A stretch of 64,000 nucleotides of DNA. Origin: CAYYYA01 sp964517065. GTDB lineage: Bacteria; Patescibacteriota; Patescibacteriia; UBA1558; 2-01-FULL-52-15. Below the pieces are notes generated by a model, which made no database searches, was not told the origin of the DNA, and saw only the letters and a list, made by a program, of their open reading frames with translations. Position numbers and translations under genes: made by a program. Within the stretch, counting starts at the first letter, position 1. Every line of letters starts with the position of its first letter. This document shows, in pieces, positions 6,813-14,900 of the stretch. The DNA is taken from NCBI GenBank assembly GCA_964517065.1, contig CAZFBK010000003.1, positions 1 through 64,000 on the forward strand, written 5' to 3'.

Positions 6813-8790
6813 CGGATTCGGTGAAGAATTCTAAAATATCATCTTTCTGGATCACCGGTTCACCGAGGAAGCGCATGCCGACCTGGTTACCAGCTACGAC
6901 TTCAGTCATTTTTTCTTTATTGGACTCCAGATCGGTCAGATCGCCGAAGGTGATAATTTCATTGTTGCGCAGGACTTTGACCTTGCAGGGATTTTTGACC
7001 ATACCTTCGGTCACCGCGCCCCCGAGAATAGTTTCTTTCTTGATGACTTTGAAGACGGCTAGAACTTTCAGCTTACCGATCAGCGTGCGGACGATATCGG
7101 GGCGCTCGAGATTCTTCAGCTCAACTTCTAAGCGCTCAAGTAATTTATAAATAATATCAAACTGATAGAATCTGATTTTCTTCTCGGCTATTTTCATCGT
7201 CATCTGACGACTCGAGGTGAGATGGAAAGCGATCAGGATGGCATTGGCAGCTTCGGCTGCCTGGACGTCGCTTTCTGTGACGAATCCCAGAGCTTGCTTC
7301 ACGATCTTGATGCGAGCCTTATCACTGTTCAGCTTATTGAGGGACTCCTCGATAGCTTCCAGCGATCCCAGGACATCAGCTTTGATTACCAGATTTAAGG
7401 TCGGAATATTTTGATCATTGTTGTCAGAAGCATTGTTGATACCATGAGCAGCTTTTTGATTATTCCCGTGATCGGACGGCATGTTTTTAGCTTGCTTGCG
7501 GAATTCTTTGATATCGGTCGTCACATGAAGGATGTCGCCTGATTGCGGCACTGCTTTTAATCCTAGTAATTTGGCTGGGGTGCCTGGAGTAGCGTGATCA
7601 ATGGACTCACCTTTCCACGTTTTCAAAGCTTTGACCTTACCGGTGATAGCTCCGACGGTGATCAGATCGTTGACTTTCAGCGTGCCGGCTTGAACCAAGA
7701 CCGTAGCAACTGGTCCTTCGTTTTTGTCCATGTGAGACTCAATGACCGTAGCCAGAGCCTGTCCTGCTTCATCAGATGTCAGGTCGCCAATATCAGCCAC
7801 GAGTAAGATCATTTCTAAGAGCTCATCCAAACCTTTGCCTTGCAGCGCGGAGATAGGCACACAAATAGTTTTACCGCCCCAGTCTTCTGGAGTCAGATTG
7901 ATTTCGGTTAATTCCTTTTTGACGCGTTCGATATCAGCACCTTCTTTATCTATTTTATTGATAGCGACGATGAAGGGGAGATTTTCTTTCTGGATAATAG
8001 CTAAACTTTCTAAAGTCTGTGGTTTGATACCATCATCAGCTGCAACTACAAGGACAGCCACATCAGCGATCTGACCGCCACGAGAGCGCATCGTTTTGAA
8101 AGCTTCATGTCCGGGAGTATCAAGGAAGGTGATGAGGCGTTCTTCTTTATCTTTTTTTACTACCGTCTGATAAGCACCAATGTGTTGGGTAATACCACCA
8201 GCTTCACCGGCTACTAGATTCGTTTTGCGGATGGCATCAAGCAATTTCGTTTTACCATGATCAACGTGTCCCATGACAACGACAACTGGAGGACGAATAC
8301 TCGCTTTGGTCCGATCAACCATCAAAGCTTCTAATTCTTCTTTTTTGCTTTGAACGTGCTCTATTTCCTCTGCTTCTAAACGTGTCACCTTGAAGCCGAG
8401 ATCTTCTGCGATGATGCTGGCAGTTTCGAAATCCAAGCGTTCATTGAGTGAGGCCATAATACCGTTACGCATCATTTCACCCATGACTTTGGATAAGGGC
8501 ATATTTACTTTTTCTGCCAGATCTTTGACGACGATAGTTGCCCCGAGGGCTAAGGTTTTTTTCTGTTCAAGGTTAGCAGCTACCTGACCGCGGATCTCTG
8601 TTACAGCTTCGTTCTGGCGTTTGATAGCCATCAGCTTCGAGCGTTGCTTCCACGCCATCAAGATTTTATCGACTTGAGAGTCATCAACTTTGATAGCGCG
8701 GGCGCCTATAGCAAAACCGAGCTCCGGGAGTTTCTCCAGGAGTTCTTTGGTTGAGACGTTTAACTGTCGTGCGAGCTTGGAAACATTCAT
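6796..8790 (-). CDS. infB: Translation initiation factor IF-2
   Basis: 664 residues, short for IF-2 because the N-terminal linker is reduced. An IF2N module starts at residue 1 (NVSKLARQL) and another covers about residues 78-135. The GTPase domain follows: G1 GHVDHGKT near 173, G3 DTPGHEAF near 221, G4 NKID near 276. Beta-barrel domains and the C-terminal fMet-tRNA-binding domain complete the protein. It delivers fMet-tRNA to the 30S and promotes subunit joining. A promoter ends only about nine bases before the ATG, so the mRNA is probably leaderless or nearly so. Confidence 0.97.
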   Translation of the reverse strand: MNVSKLARQLNVSTKELLEKLPELGFAIGARAIKVDDSQVDKILMAWKQRSKLMAIKRQNEAVTEIRGQVAANLEQKKTLALGATIVVKDLAEKVNMPLSKVMGEMMRNGIMASLNERLDFETASIIAEDLGFKVTRLEAEEIEHVQSKKEELEALMVDRTKASIRPPVVVVMGHVDHGKTKLLDAIRKTNLVAGEAGGITQHIGAYQTVVKKDKEERLITFLDTPGHEAFKTMRSRGGQIADVAVLVVAADDGIKPQTLESLAIIQKENLPFIVAINKIDKEGADIERVKKELTEINLTPEDWGGKTICVPISALQGKGLDELLEMILLVADIGDLTSDEAGQALATVIESHMDKNEGPVATVLVQAGTLKVNDLITVGAITGKVKALKTWKGESIDHATPGTPAKLLGLKAVPQSGDILHVTTDIKEFRKQAKNMPSDHGNNQKAAHGINNASDNNDQNIPTLNLVIKADVLGSLEAIEESLNKLNSDKARIKIVKQALGFVTESDVQAAEAANAILIAFHLTSSRQMTMKIAEKKIRFYQFDIIYKLLERLEVELKNLERPDIVRTLIGKLKVLAVFKVIKKETILGGAVTEGMVKNPCKVKVLRNNEIITFGDLTDLESNKEKMTEVVAGNQVGMRFLGEPVIQKDDILEFFTESDVAKN

Positions 8791-8799
8791 ATCGCCATT

Positions 8800-8828
8800 A
8801 TATTACTGGTTTTTTGTGTGTTTGTCAA
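8800..8828 (-). promoter_or_regulatory. Promoter of infB-rbfA
   Basis: On the minus strand TTGACA (8828-8823), 17-bp spacer, TAATAT (8805-8800). The ATG at 8790 lies nine bases past the -10 box. Confidence 0.82.
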
Positions 8829-8831
8829 TGA

Positions 8832-8970
8832 ATCTCAACTAACTGGTTTTTGCGAGACCGGCATCAAGCGGACGAAGCAATCTAGTGTGAAATCAGCTAT
8901 CAGGCTTTTGAGGAAAGAATGGGCTGGATTGCCGCGCCTGGGTACAGGCTCGCAATAACCAATTTGAAAG
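8832..8970. repeat. Palindromic element, TGCGAG..GAAGCAATCT family
   Basis: The sequence opens with ggtttttgcgag and gaagcaatcta and closes with tggattgccgcg and ctcgcaataacca, an imperfect inverted repeat of about 140 bp with no coding frame. Five further copies lie at 26460, 31535, 32408, 47591 and 50335. This resembles the CATTGCGAG-type dispersed palindromes seen in many bacterial genomes. Confidence 0.8.
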
Positions 8971-8974
8971 GGGT

Positions 8975-9003
8975 TTGACAGGGGTCAGTATTTGGGCTAT
9001 CTT
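8975..9003 (+). promoter_or_regulatory. Promoter of the DHH-like gene
   Basis: TTGACA (8975-8980), 17-bp spacer, TATCTT (8998-9003), 10 bases before ATG 9014, so a very short or absent leader. Confidence 0.75.
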
Positions 9004-9013
9004 AACTTGATTT

Positions 9014-10126
9014 ATGCAATCAGAAATTACCCAAATTATCACCCTGATCGACCAAGCGAAGGTCATCTTGATCACCACCCGCAGCGAAGCGTCGTATGAT
9101 GAGATTGCTACCGGTTTGGCTTGGCTGCAGTGGCTCCGGGCCAAAGGCAAGCAGGTGGAGTTCATCGTGGAGCATACGCAGCTGCCGATCTTTCATTGGT
9201 TGCCACAGGCTACAGAGATCCAACCAGCCGGACAGTATGAACACAAACATTTTGTCTTACGTATCAAGACTGATAATTTTCAGCTCGGTGAGTTGCGCTA
9301 TGAAGTTGGTGAGAAATATTTGGATATCATGCTTGGTGCTAAGTCCGGCACCATCACACCGGCTGATATCTCACCTCTGAAAGCTGATTTCCCTTTTGAT
9401 CTGGTTATCACACTGGGAGCGGCTGATCGTAATGCGCTGGGACAGCTGACTACAGAGTATGGAGATCAGTTGCAAAAAGTTCCGATCATCAATATTGATC
9501 GTCGACTCGATAATACCAACTACGGACAAATTAATCTGGTCAATATCACCGCTACATCTTTGGCAGAAATTTGCTATGACATGTTTAAGCCGCAATTGGA
9601 TGCACAGTTGGCGCACTATCTGCTGACCAGTATGATTGCTGCTACACGCAGTTTCCAGTCGCCGCAGGTTTCTCCCGATACGTTACGTCTGGCTAGTGAG
9701 CTGATGGTGGCTGGTGCGAAACGTGATGAAATTGTTTTGAATTTATACCGCAATAAAAATCTGGCAACGCTGAAAGTCTGGGGTCAGATATTATCCCGTC
9801 TGAAGCAGGAAGACGGTGTAGTCTATTCTTTTGTCTCACGTGACGAAGTGGCTGACGCGACGCTTGACTGGTGGGGACTGTGCCAAGAGTTGATCCTGAC
9901 CAGTCCGCAAGCCAAGATTGCAGTCTTGCTCTATCAGGAGGAGTTTGAAAAGACTACTGTTCACGCTGTCGCTCGGGAAAATTTTGATCTCACCGTATTA
10001 TTATCCCGCTATCAGCCGAAGGGCACGAGACGGCAGATAGAATTCTCTATTACTCAAGCCTTGCCGACAATAGAGAAGGAAGTGTTGGCGCTCTTGGCGG
10101 AGAAGATGAAGACAGTTAGTAATTAG
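9014..10126 (+). CDS. DHH-family protein with eroded catalytic motifs
   Basis: 370 residues, co-linear with the DHH phosphoesterase at 3934. The expected metal motifs are changed: the SH..DGD site reads TRSEASYDE (residues 21-29), the DHH site reads NIDRR (near 159-163), and TGILTDTG is replaced by LLTSMIAATRS (near 204). The order of strands and helices, such as AGAKRDEIVLNLYRNKNLATLKVWG, is kept and equals the other protein's MNQILSYTFNNKPLAQLQLWG segment. So the fold is conserved but Mn2+ chemistry is probably lost; a binding or regulatory role is likely. The frame is intact, so this is not a pseudogene. Confidence 0.75.
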   Translation: MQSEITQIITLIDQAKVILITTRSEASYDEIATGLAWLQWLRAKGKQVEFIVEHTQLPIFHWLPQATEIQPAGQYEHKHFVLRIKTDNFQLGELRYEVGEKYLDIMLGAKSGTITPADISPLKADFPFDLVITLGAADRNALGQLTTEYGDQLQKVPIINIDRRLDNTNYGQINLVNITATSLAEICYDMFKPQLDAQLAHYLLTSMIAATRSFQSPQVSPDTLRLASELMVAGAKRDEIVLNLYRNKNLATLKVWGQILSRLKQEDGVVYSFVSRDEVADATLDWWGLCQELILTSPQAKIAVLLYQEEFEKTTVHAVARENFDLTVLLSRYQPKGTRRQIEFSITQALPTIEKEVLALLAEKMKTVSN

Positions 10127-10170
10127 AAATTAGGAATTAGAAATTAGGTAGGAACTAGAGGGGGTCATAA

Positions 10171-10199
10171 TTGACAATCCGCTTTCAAACCAGCACAAT
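10171..10199 (+). promoter_or_regulatory. Promoter of the tRNA region
   Basis: TTGACA (10171-10176), 17-bp spacer, CACAAT (10194-10199). It points into the split tRNA copy that begins at 10220 and then the intact tRNA. Confidence 0.7.
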
Positions 10200-10387
10200 T
10201 GTATGTGTTCGGTATTCTTGGGTGTGTACCCGCCTGCCGCAGGCAGGGCTCATCTTCGACAAGCGAAGCGAGGCGAGCAGTCGGTTACCCCGCACCAAAT
10301 CTCGTTGAGCTCGATTGGTACGGGGCAGGTAGCACGGCCCTTATCCCACTACGCTAAAGCTTCGTGGGACAGGTAAGGTAATTTGAG

Positions 10388-10484
10388 CGGACAATTGCTG
10401 GGCATGTAGCTCAGTCGGTTAGAGCACGGCCCTTATAAGGCCGGGGTCGATGGTTCAAGTCCATCCATGCCCACCAATTGTCCG
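10388..10484. repeat. Inverted repeat CGGACAATTG / CAATTGTCCG flanking the intact tRNA
   Basis: A perfect 10-bp inverted repeat (10388-10397 and 10475-10484) brackets tRNA-Ile. It marks the edges of the insert that places the complete tRNA inside the split copy. Confidence 0.85.
10400..10476 (+). tRNA. tRNA-Ile with UAU anticodon
   Basis: A complete cloverleaf: acceptor GGGCATG/CATGCCC (7 bp), D stem GCTC/GAGC, anticodon stem CGGCC/GGCCG with loop CTTATAA, variable loop GGGTC, T stem GATGG/CCATC with TTCAAGT, discriminator A and encoded CCA. Anticodon UAU reads the isoleucine codon AUA. Most bacteria instead use a CAU anticodon changed to lysidine by TilS; UAU is known only in a minority of lineages. 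Confidence 0.95.
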
Positions 10485-10587
10485 TTTATGGGGTCGATGG
10501 CTGCGCCACCTGAAGCTTTAGCGAAGGGTGGTTCAAGTCCATCCATGCCCACCAAATTTAATACTTATTGTTTAAGATAAAAATTAT

Positions 10588-11346
10588 ATGAAACTTAGTA
10601 AAAGTAGTATGGCTTTGCTGTTAATGGTGATAATGGTAGCAAGTGGCTGCGTTAGAAATACAGACCTCTCAGTTAATGGTAACGTTAACTTAGTCGCTAC
10701 CCCGACATATAGCCCAGCCACAAATGATAGAGATAGAATCAAAGGATCAGTAGGCAAAGTAGTCGGTAAACTTGAGTCATTAGTCCTTACTACCAAAGAT
10801 ATACCATCATCCTTCGGAATTTTTTCTAGTACAGCAACATCAAATGGAACTCACTCGCCCGCAAAGGGCTATTACTACGCTGGCAAGGATATTCAACAAA
10901 TGATTAAAAATGAATCTCAAAATCCAGGAACAGTGCAATTATATATCGCAGACGAATTAGTTAAAAATTATCCCGATTTCGCATATGATAATATTGAGCA
11001 AAGGGTTACCGTCTATGAAAATGAAGGTTACCCAACTGCCTTGTTGAAACCGATAGCTGTAGAACAGTTAAAGGGCATTGAAGAAAAATCGGGCTTTGCT
11101 CTTCCCGTGCAGAAAAGTTTTTCTGAATTCGCTTATCCAAACCAATACTTCTCGGTTAGCAATAATAATAAGGACTGGGATGTTCAAATTGCTTATTCTA
11201 ACGCTATAGTTTCTGTTAATCTTCACTTTAATCAGATAATATCAGAAGAGAATCTTTATAAGATCATCAAGCAGTTCGAAGCAAAATTCAAGGCCTATAT
11301 ACCTGGAGACAAAAATGATTTTGTTCAGGAAAATGATGATCTCTAA
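10588..11346 (+). CDS. Predicted lipoprotein
   Basis: 252 residues. The N terminus has a short basic start, a hydrophobic core and the lipobox VASGC at about residues 17-21, so lipidation is expected. A low-complexity Asn/Thr/Pro linker follows, then a globular domain without recognised family. No Shine-Dalgarno is visible (upstream is AT-rich). Base composition is clearly lower in GC than the neighbouring orphan genes. It starts 34 bp past the tRNA copy and may be transcribed from the same promoter. Confidence 0.7.
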   Translation: MKLSKSSMALLLMVIMVASGCVRNTDLSVNGNVNLVATPTYSPATNDRDRIKGSVGKVVGKLESLVLTTKDIPSSFGIFSSTATSNGTHSPAKGYYYAGKDIQQMIKNESQNPGTVQLYIADELVKNYPDFAYDNIEQRVTVYENEGYPTALLKPIAVEQLKGIEEKSGFALPVQKSFSEFAYPNQYFSVSNNNKDWDVQIAYSNAIVSVNLHFNQIISEENLYKIIKQFEAKFKAYIPGDKNDFVQENDDL

Positions 11347-11369
11347 GCTCTCTTAGCTAAGGTTGCGAT

Positions 11370-11834
11370 ATGCCCCACATCCACGACAAAATTGATTTCA
11401 CCGTTGAAGCCTTTATTGTTCGTAACAATAAAGTTTTATTACGTCTGCATGATAAACATAAGATATGGTTAAGCGTCGGCGGGCATATTGAATTGGATGA
11501 AGATCCGGTTCAGGCAGTGATTCGCGAGGTCAGAGAAGAAGTTGGTTTAGATATCAAACTACTGGGAACGACACAGCCATTTGTTGATGGCTCGCAAGAT
11601 TTGATTCCACCAAAATTTTTGAATCGACATCATGTCTCGGACAGTCACGAACACGTTACCTTGGTATATTTCGCTCAGAGTGGGACTGATATTTTAGACG
11701 CGATCACTGGACGTGAACAAAGTGATGGTTTGAAATGGTTCACAGCCGAGGAGCTCGATGATCCGCAATACGGACTAAAAGATAATGTGAGGTTTTATGC
11801 GGGCGAGGCTTTGAAAACTACTATCATTACCTAA
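11370..11834 (+). CDS. Nudix hydrolase
   Basis: 154 residues. The Nudix box GX5EX7REUXEEXGU is intact at about residues 37-59 (GGHIELDED...REVREEVGL), so a Mg2+-dependent pyrophosphohydrolase acting on a nucleoside diphosphate linked to another moiety is expected. The substrate cannot be read from sequence. It ends one base before the next ORF and probably shares an operon with it. Confidence 0.92.
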   Translation: MPHIHDKIDFTVEAFIVRNNKVLLRLHDKHKIWLSVGGHIELDEDPVQAVIREVREEVGLDIKLLGTTQPFVDGSQDLIPPKFLNRHHVSDSHEHVTLVYFAQSGTDILDAITGREQSDGLKWFTAEELDDPQYGLKDNVRFYAGEALKTTIIT

Positions 11835-11835
11835 T

Positions 11836-12330
11836 ATGAAAAAGATTATTTGCACAATCCTAATCATAATCGTTGTAGCAGCGAGTTATATGGGTTATAT
11901 TGTCTTCGCTTCAAAATCATATTTTGGTAATAAAATGGTGGGTGGCCATCTCTATGATTGTTCGACACGAGAGCCAATTATGGGAGCCAAAGTTACCGCC
12001 AGACAGCAAGGTTGGGGTTGGGATCGCTATCTCGTATGGGATAAGAATTATTGGGTTAGTACCACCACTGATAGGATGGGCACCTTTTATCTCCATTACA
12101 CCGTCGGCAGTTCGGCTAATCTCTGGTTTGAAAAAGCGGGATATCGAAAAACACAGCTTTCTTTCCCAGCTAACTCTGATGAGCATAGTGTAAGGTTACT
12201 GGTTGGTGACGAGTCTAAGTTTTCTTATAACTGCATCCCAGAAGAAGAATGTCTGGCTACGCGTCAGGACGGTAACGTGACCGTTGGGTGGAATAAGTGC
12301 ACTGATCCGGAGCCTAAGCCGTATAAATAA
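11836..12330 (+). CDS. Exported protein with carboxypeptidase-regulatory-like domain
   Basis: 164 residues with an uncleaved signal anchor or signal peptide (residues 1-25). The outer part has the beta-sandwich pattern of CarboxypepD_reg-like domains: VGGHLYDCSTREPIMGAKVTA, then TTDRMGTFYLHY and FEKAGYRKTQLSF. Cysteines near residues 41, 132, 138 and 154 could form disulfides. Such domains usually help adhesion or sit in surface proteins. Start is one base after the Nudix stop. Confidence 0.65.
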   Translation: MKKIICTILIIIVVAASYMGYIVFASKSYFGNKMVGGHLYDCSTREPIMGAKVTARQQGWGWDRYLVWDKNYWVSTTTDRMGTFYLHYTVGSSANLWFEKAGYRKTQLSFPANSDEHSVRLLVGDESKFSYNCIPEEECLATRQDGNVTVGWNKCTDPEPKPYK

Positions 12331-12349
12331 AGCAATTTTAAACGCAGGT

Positions 12350-12883
12350 ATGAAAAATATTAATAAGTACGTTGTTATATCATTGATAGTCGCAATACTT
12401 TGTCTCTCGTTGGTTGTAATATATTTCTATAAACATGGTACTTCCTTACCGGTAATACAAGCTGATCATCAGGTTAGTCAGACCACTGCACCACTCGAGG
12501 TTGCCTATTTAAGTAGTCCCTTTCGTGTACTGCATATTTTTCCAGACGAGGCATTAAAAGCATATGTTGTGGTTGTTACTGAACGGAGCGATGAGCCGAA
12601 CGCAGAGTATTGTGGGTCTATCTATTCTCCAGGGTCATGCTACTTTTTCCTTGAACCGTATTCTCATGTAGATGCTCCTGCAAGGAGATTTTTAGGTAAA
12701 ATGTCTTATGGCAGTGGAGGTTTTGATGATAAGACGGTCACCTTTCCTGATAAGAATACTATGAGATTCGAAACATTAGAAGGTGATGCAGGTGCAAGCG
12801 TCAATGTTGTATGGGAGTTAGATATTACTACGGGTGTTATCAAAGAAGTTAAACGTATTGAGAGCGAGTCAGATTTAAATTGA
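12350..12883 (+). CDS. Membrane-anchored extracytoplasmic protein
   Basis: ATG 12350 is preferred because it puts a signal anchor (MKNINKYVVISLIVAILCLS) at the N terminus and removes most of the overlap with the previous gene. The 177-residue product then has a soluble domain with a CGSIYSPGSC pair of cysteines. No family recognised. It ends four bases before the RNHCP gene, and the four genes from 11370 to 13195 form a tight run on one strand. Confidence 0.6.
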   Translation: MKNINKYVVISLIVAILCLSLVVIYFYKHGTSLPVIQADHQVSQTTAPLEVAYLSSPFRVLHIFPDEALKAYVVVVTERSDEPNAEYCGSIYSPGSCYFFLEPYSHVDAPARRFLGKMSYGSGGFDDKTVTFPDKNTMRFETLEGDAGASVNVVWELDITTGVIKEVKRIESESDLN

Positions 12884-12886
12884 AGT

Positions 12887-13195
12887 ATGTCCACCAAAAA
12901 ATTTCAAAAAAATATTGAAGATTTCGTCTGTGAGCACTGCGGTCATGAGGTGACGGGCAATGGCTACACTAACCACTGTCCTAAGTGTCTCTGGAGCAAA
13001 CACGTCGATGTCAATCCGGGAGACCGTGCAGCCGAGTGCGGTGGACTGATGGAGCCCGTGGCGAGTGAGGGCTCAAGTGAGCATATGGCTATCGTCCATG
13101 AGTGTATCGAGTGTGGCTATCGCAAGAAGAATAAGGTTAGTCCGGAGGATGACATTCAGGAATTGGCTAAGGTGGTTAGGAAGACTTTTAACTAG
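12887..13195 (+). CDS. RNHCP-domain zinc-ribbon protein
   Basis: 102 residues with two zinc-ribbon knuckles: CEHCG (residues 15-19) with NHCPKCLWSKHVD (29-41), then PGDRAAECGGLM and HECIECGYRKKNK (71-83). The NHCP..C..S.HVD and PGDR.A.C.G.M signatures identify the RNHCP domain, a small family of unknown function found in several bacterial phyla. Nucleic-acid binding is possible but unproven. Confidence 0.85.
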   Translation: MSTKKFQKNIEDFVCEHCGHEVTGNGYTNHCPKCLWSKHVDVNPGDRAAECGGLMEPVASEGSSEHMAIVHECIECGYRKKNKVSPEDDIQELAKVVRKTFN

Positions 13196-13229
13196 AGGTA
13201 GGAAGAAAGTAGTTACGTGTAATGATCTG

Positions 13230-13679
13230 CTATCTAACTATTGATTCGGTTGCATTTCTTTGAACAGCAACTTGTTTGAGAATTTTGGAGTATTGTACTA
13301 GTAGGACAATTTTTATAACTAGAAATATTAAATATCCAGGAGCCAGAGAAGTATATAAGAAGATTTCTCCTGACCATTTCCCAGCATAGTAAAGGCCAAA
13401 CAGAATAGTTGCTGCCATTTCTATAATCATCAGCCATAGAGCCCAACGCTTTATTTGGGAGACACCGATGTAGACGGTAACCGCCCAGGCCAGACCCAGT
13501 ATAGGAAACAAAAATATTACTGGACTAACCGGCATATTACCACCAAAAATTGCCAGATAGATAATATTAAGAGGTCCAATGACGGCAGCAACCGTTAGAC
13601 CAACATAAAAAGTTTTGATGCGTTTCCACCATTTCTCTAACTTTGGATTCGTACGAAGAGCTTCACTATTCGCATTCAT
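13230..13679 (-). CDS. Four-helix membrane protein
   Basis: 149 residues with hydrophobic segments at about residues 26-46, 52-72, 78-98 and 109-127, a short polar N terminus and a basic C terminus. No conserved motif or family recognised. AT-rich, no obvious Shine-Dalgarno. It is convergent with the RNHCP run and divergent from tag. Confidence 0.65.
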   Translation of the reverse strand: MNANSEALRTNPKLEKWWKRIKTFYVGLTVAAVIGPLNIIYLAIFGGNMPVSPVIFLFPILGLAWAVTVYIGVSQIKRWALWLMIIEMAATILFGLYYAGKWSGEIFLYTSLAPGYLIFLVIKIVLLVQYSKILKQVAVQRNATESIVR

Positions 13680-13720
13680 AATCTTCTATTATAATAATAA
13701 AACAACTATAGTTTATCATT

Positions 13721-14326
13721 ATGAATCAGTTGAGTAAAATACGCTGCGCTTGGTTGGGAGCAAACCCCCTGATGATTGCCTACCATGACAAAGAATGGGG
13801 CGTGCCGCTGCACAACGACAGGAAATTGTTTGAGTTTTTTATTTTGGATGCTTTTCAGGCTGGTCTGTCGTGGTCGACCATCATCAATAAGCGGAAGAAT
13901 TTTGAAAGAGCTTTTGCTAACTTTGATCCCAAGAAAGTTGCAGCCTTTACCGCTCGTGATTACAAGCGTTTGATGAATGACGCCGGCATTATTCGTAACA
14001 AGCTGAAGATTCAAGGATCAATCAAGAATGCTAAAGCTTTTTTGCAGATTCAAAAAGAGTTCGGAACTTTCGACAAATATATCTGGCGGTTTACTAAAGG
14101 CAAGACAATAAAAAATAGCTGGAAACTCTCGAATGAGTTACCAGCCAAGACGGTGGAAGCGGAAATGATGAGCAAGGATTTGAAAGCGCGGGGTTTTACT
14201 TTCTGCGGTCCGACAATCTGCTATGCCTTCATGCAGGCAGCGGGGATGGTCAATGATCACCTGGTCGGTTGCTACCGACACAGGGAAGTCAAAAGTAAAA
14301 AGTCAAAACTCAAAAGTACAACCTAA
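13721..14326 (+). CDS. tag: DNA-3-methyladenine glycosylase I
   Basis: 201 residues. Tag hallmarks are present: RCAWLG near the N terminus and YHDKEWG with its metal-ligand Cys/His and substrate Trp/Glu region (about residues 22-28), the LFEFFILDAFQAGLSW helix, and C-terminal VNDHLVGCYRH with the other zinc ligands. It removes 3-methyladenine from alkylated DNA. The last about 12 residues (Lys/Ser-rich) are encoded by the tcaaaagt word repeat at 14285-14390, so the repeat has extended the reading frame. Confidence 0.93.
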   Translation: MNQLSKIRCAWLGANPLMIAYHDKEWGVPLHNDRKLFEFFILDAFQAGLSWSTIINKRKNFERAFANFDPKKVAAFTARDYKRLMNDAGIIRNKLKIQGSIKNAKAFLQIQKEFGTFDKYIWRFTKGKTIKNSWKLSNELPAKTVEAEMMSKDLKARGFTFCGPTICYAFMQAAGMVNDHLVGCYRHREVKSKKSKLKSTT

Positions 14327-14392
14327 AACCGAAAACTTTTTGGTGTGTAGTTTTGACTTTTGATTTTTGAGTTTTTAGTTTATTCGGTAGAC
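14282..14392. repeat. Palindrome of AGTCAAAAGT words
   Basis: Left half has agtcaaaagtaaaaagtcaa words, right half ttttgacttttgatttttga words, with the centre near 14335. Related copies are at 31465-31515, 36138-36195 and 52110-52205. It overlaps the 3' end of tag. Confidence 0.85.
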
Positions 14393-14899
14393 CATAATCT
14401 TCCGCCAGCGGTCGCGGATAGTATGCACAGGTTCATGACCGGGCAGAGAAAAATTGTAGGAAATAATCCAAGCACCAGAGCGAAGTTCTTGGTGTATTTT
14501 TTTTATTAACCTTTTGGCAATGTGCTCAGGTAAACCATAGATATAGAGAATATCGATGTTTGTCAGATCTTGCTGATAGAGGTCTCCGGTAATGATTCGA
14601 GCTGATTGTCTCTGCTGTCTCAGTAGTATCCGAGCCATCAGGGTGAGTACAGGATTGATATCTACACCGCAGGCTTGAAGGTGAAAATCTTTGCTGGCTA
14701 CCAGTACCGCTCGTCCATCGCCACATCCGAGGTCGATGAAAGTCTGCCCCGTTGACGGTTTGATCCAGACCAAAGCCCGTCGCAATAAACTCATGTGGCT
14801 GGGTACCCACGGTGCAAACTTCAGTGTCAAAAAGTTTTGATAGACCATGAAGACAGCAGCCGCTACGAGGACAAGTACAATCAATAACTCCCAGATCAT
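14375..14899 (-). CDS. Membrane-anchored SAM-dependent methyltransferase
   Basis: 174 residues: a transmembrane segment at residues 5-22, then a class I methyltransferase core with motif I FIDLGCGDGRAV (about 54-65), VDINPVL (the acidic ribose-binding residue) and GDLYQQDL. The domain is short and ends soon after the beta-5 region. The substrate is unknown; the anchor suggests a lipid or envelope substrate. It starts immediately after the LysM/M23 gene and is probably co-transcribed with it. Confidence 0.75.
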   Translation of the reverse strand: MIWELLIVLVLVAAAVFMVYQNFLTLKFAPWVPSHMSLLRRALVWIKPSTGQTFIDLGCGDGRAVLVASKDFHLQACGVDINPVLTLMARILLRQQRQSARIITGDLYQQDLTNIDILYIYGLPEHIAKRLIKKIHQELRSGAWIISYNFSLPGHEPVHTIRDRWRKIMVYRIN

Positions 14900-14900
14900 A

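Larger units (their letters stand above)
10220..10554 (+). pseudogene. Second tRNA-Ile copy broken into seven pieces by palindromic inserts
   Basis: Read in order, seven short blocks rebuild almost the whole intact tRNA: gggtgtgta 10220-10228 (two mismatches), gctca 10248-10252, gtcggtta 10280-10287, agcacggcccttat 10331-10344, aagg 10375-10378, ggggtcgatgg 10490-10500, and the 23-nt 3' end with CCA 10532-10554. About 74 of 77 positions are covered. Inserts of 19, 27, 43, 30, about 110 and 31 bases lie between them. Most are hairpins (cctgcc-gca-ggcagg; ccccg..cgggg; cccac..gtggg), and the fifth carries the complete tRNA gene. Breaks fall after tRNA positions 9, 14, 21, 36, 40 and 53. Whether it is transcribed or processed is unknown. 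Confidence 0.75.
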
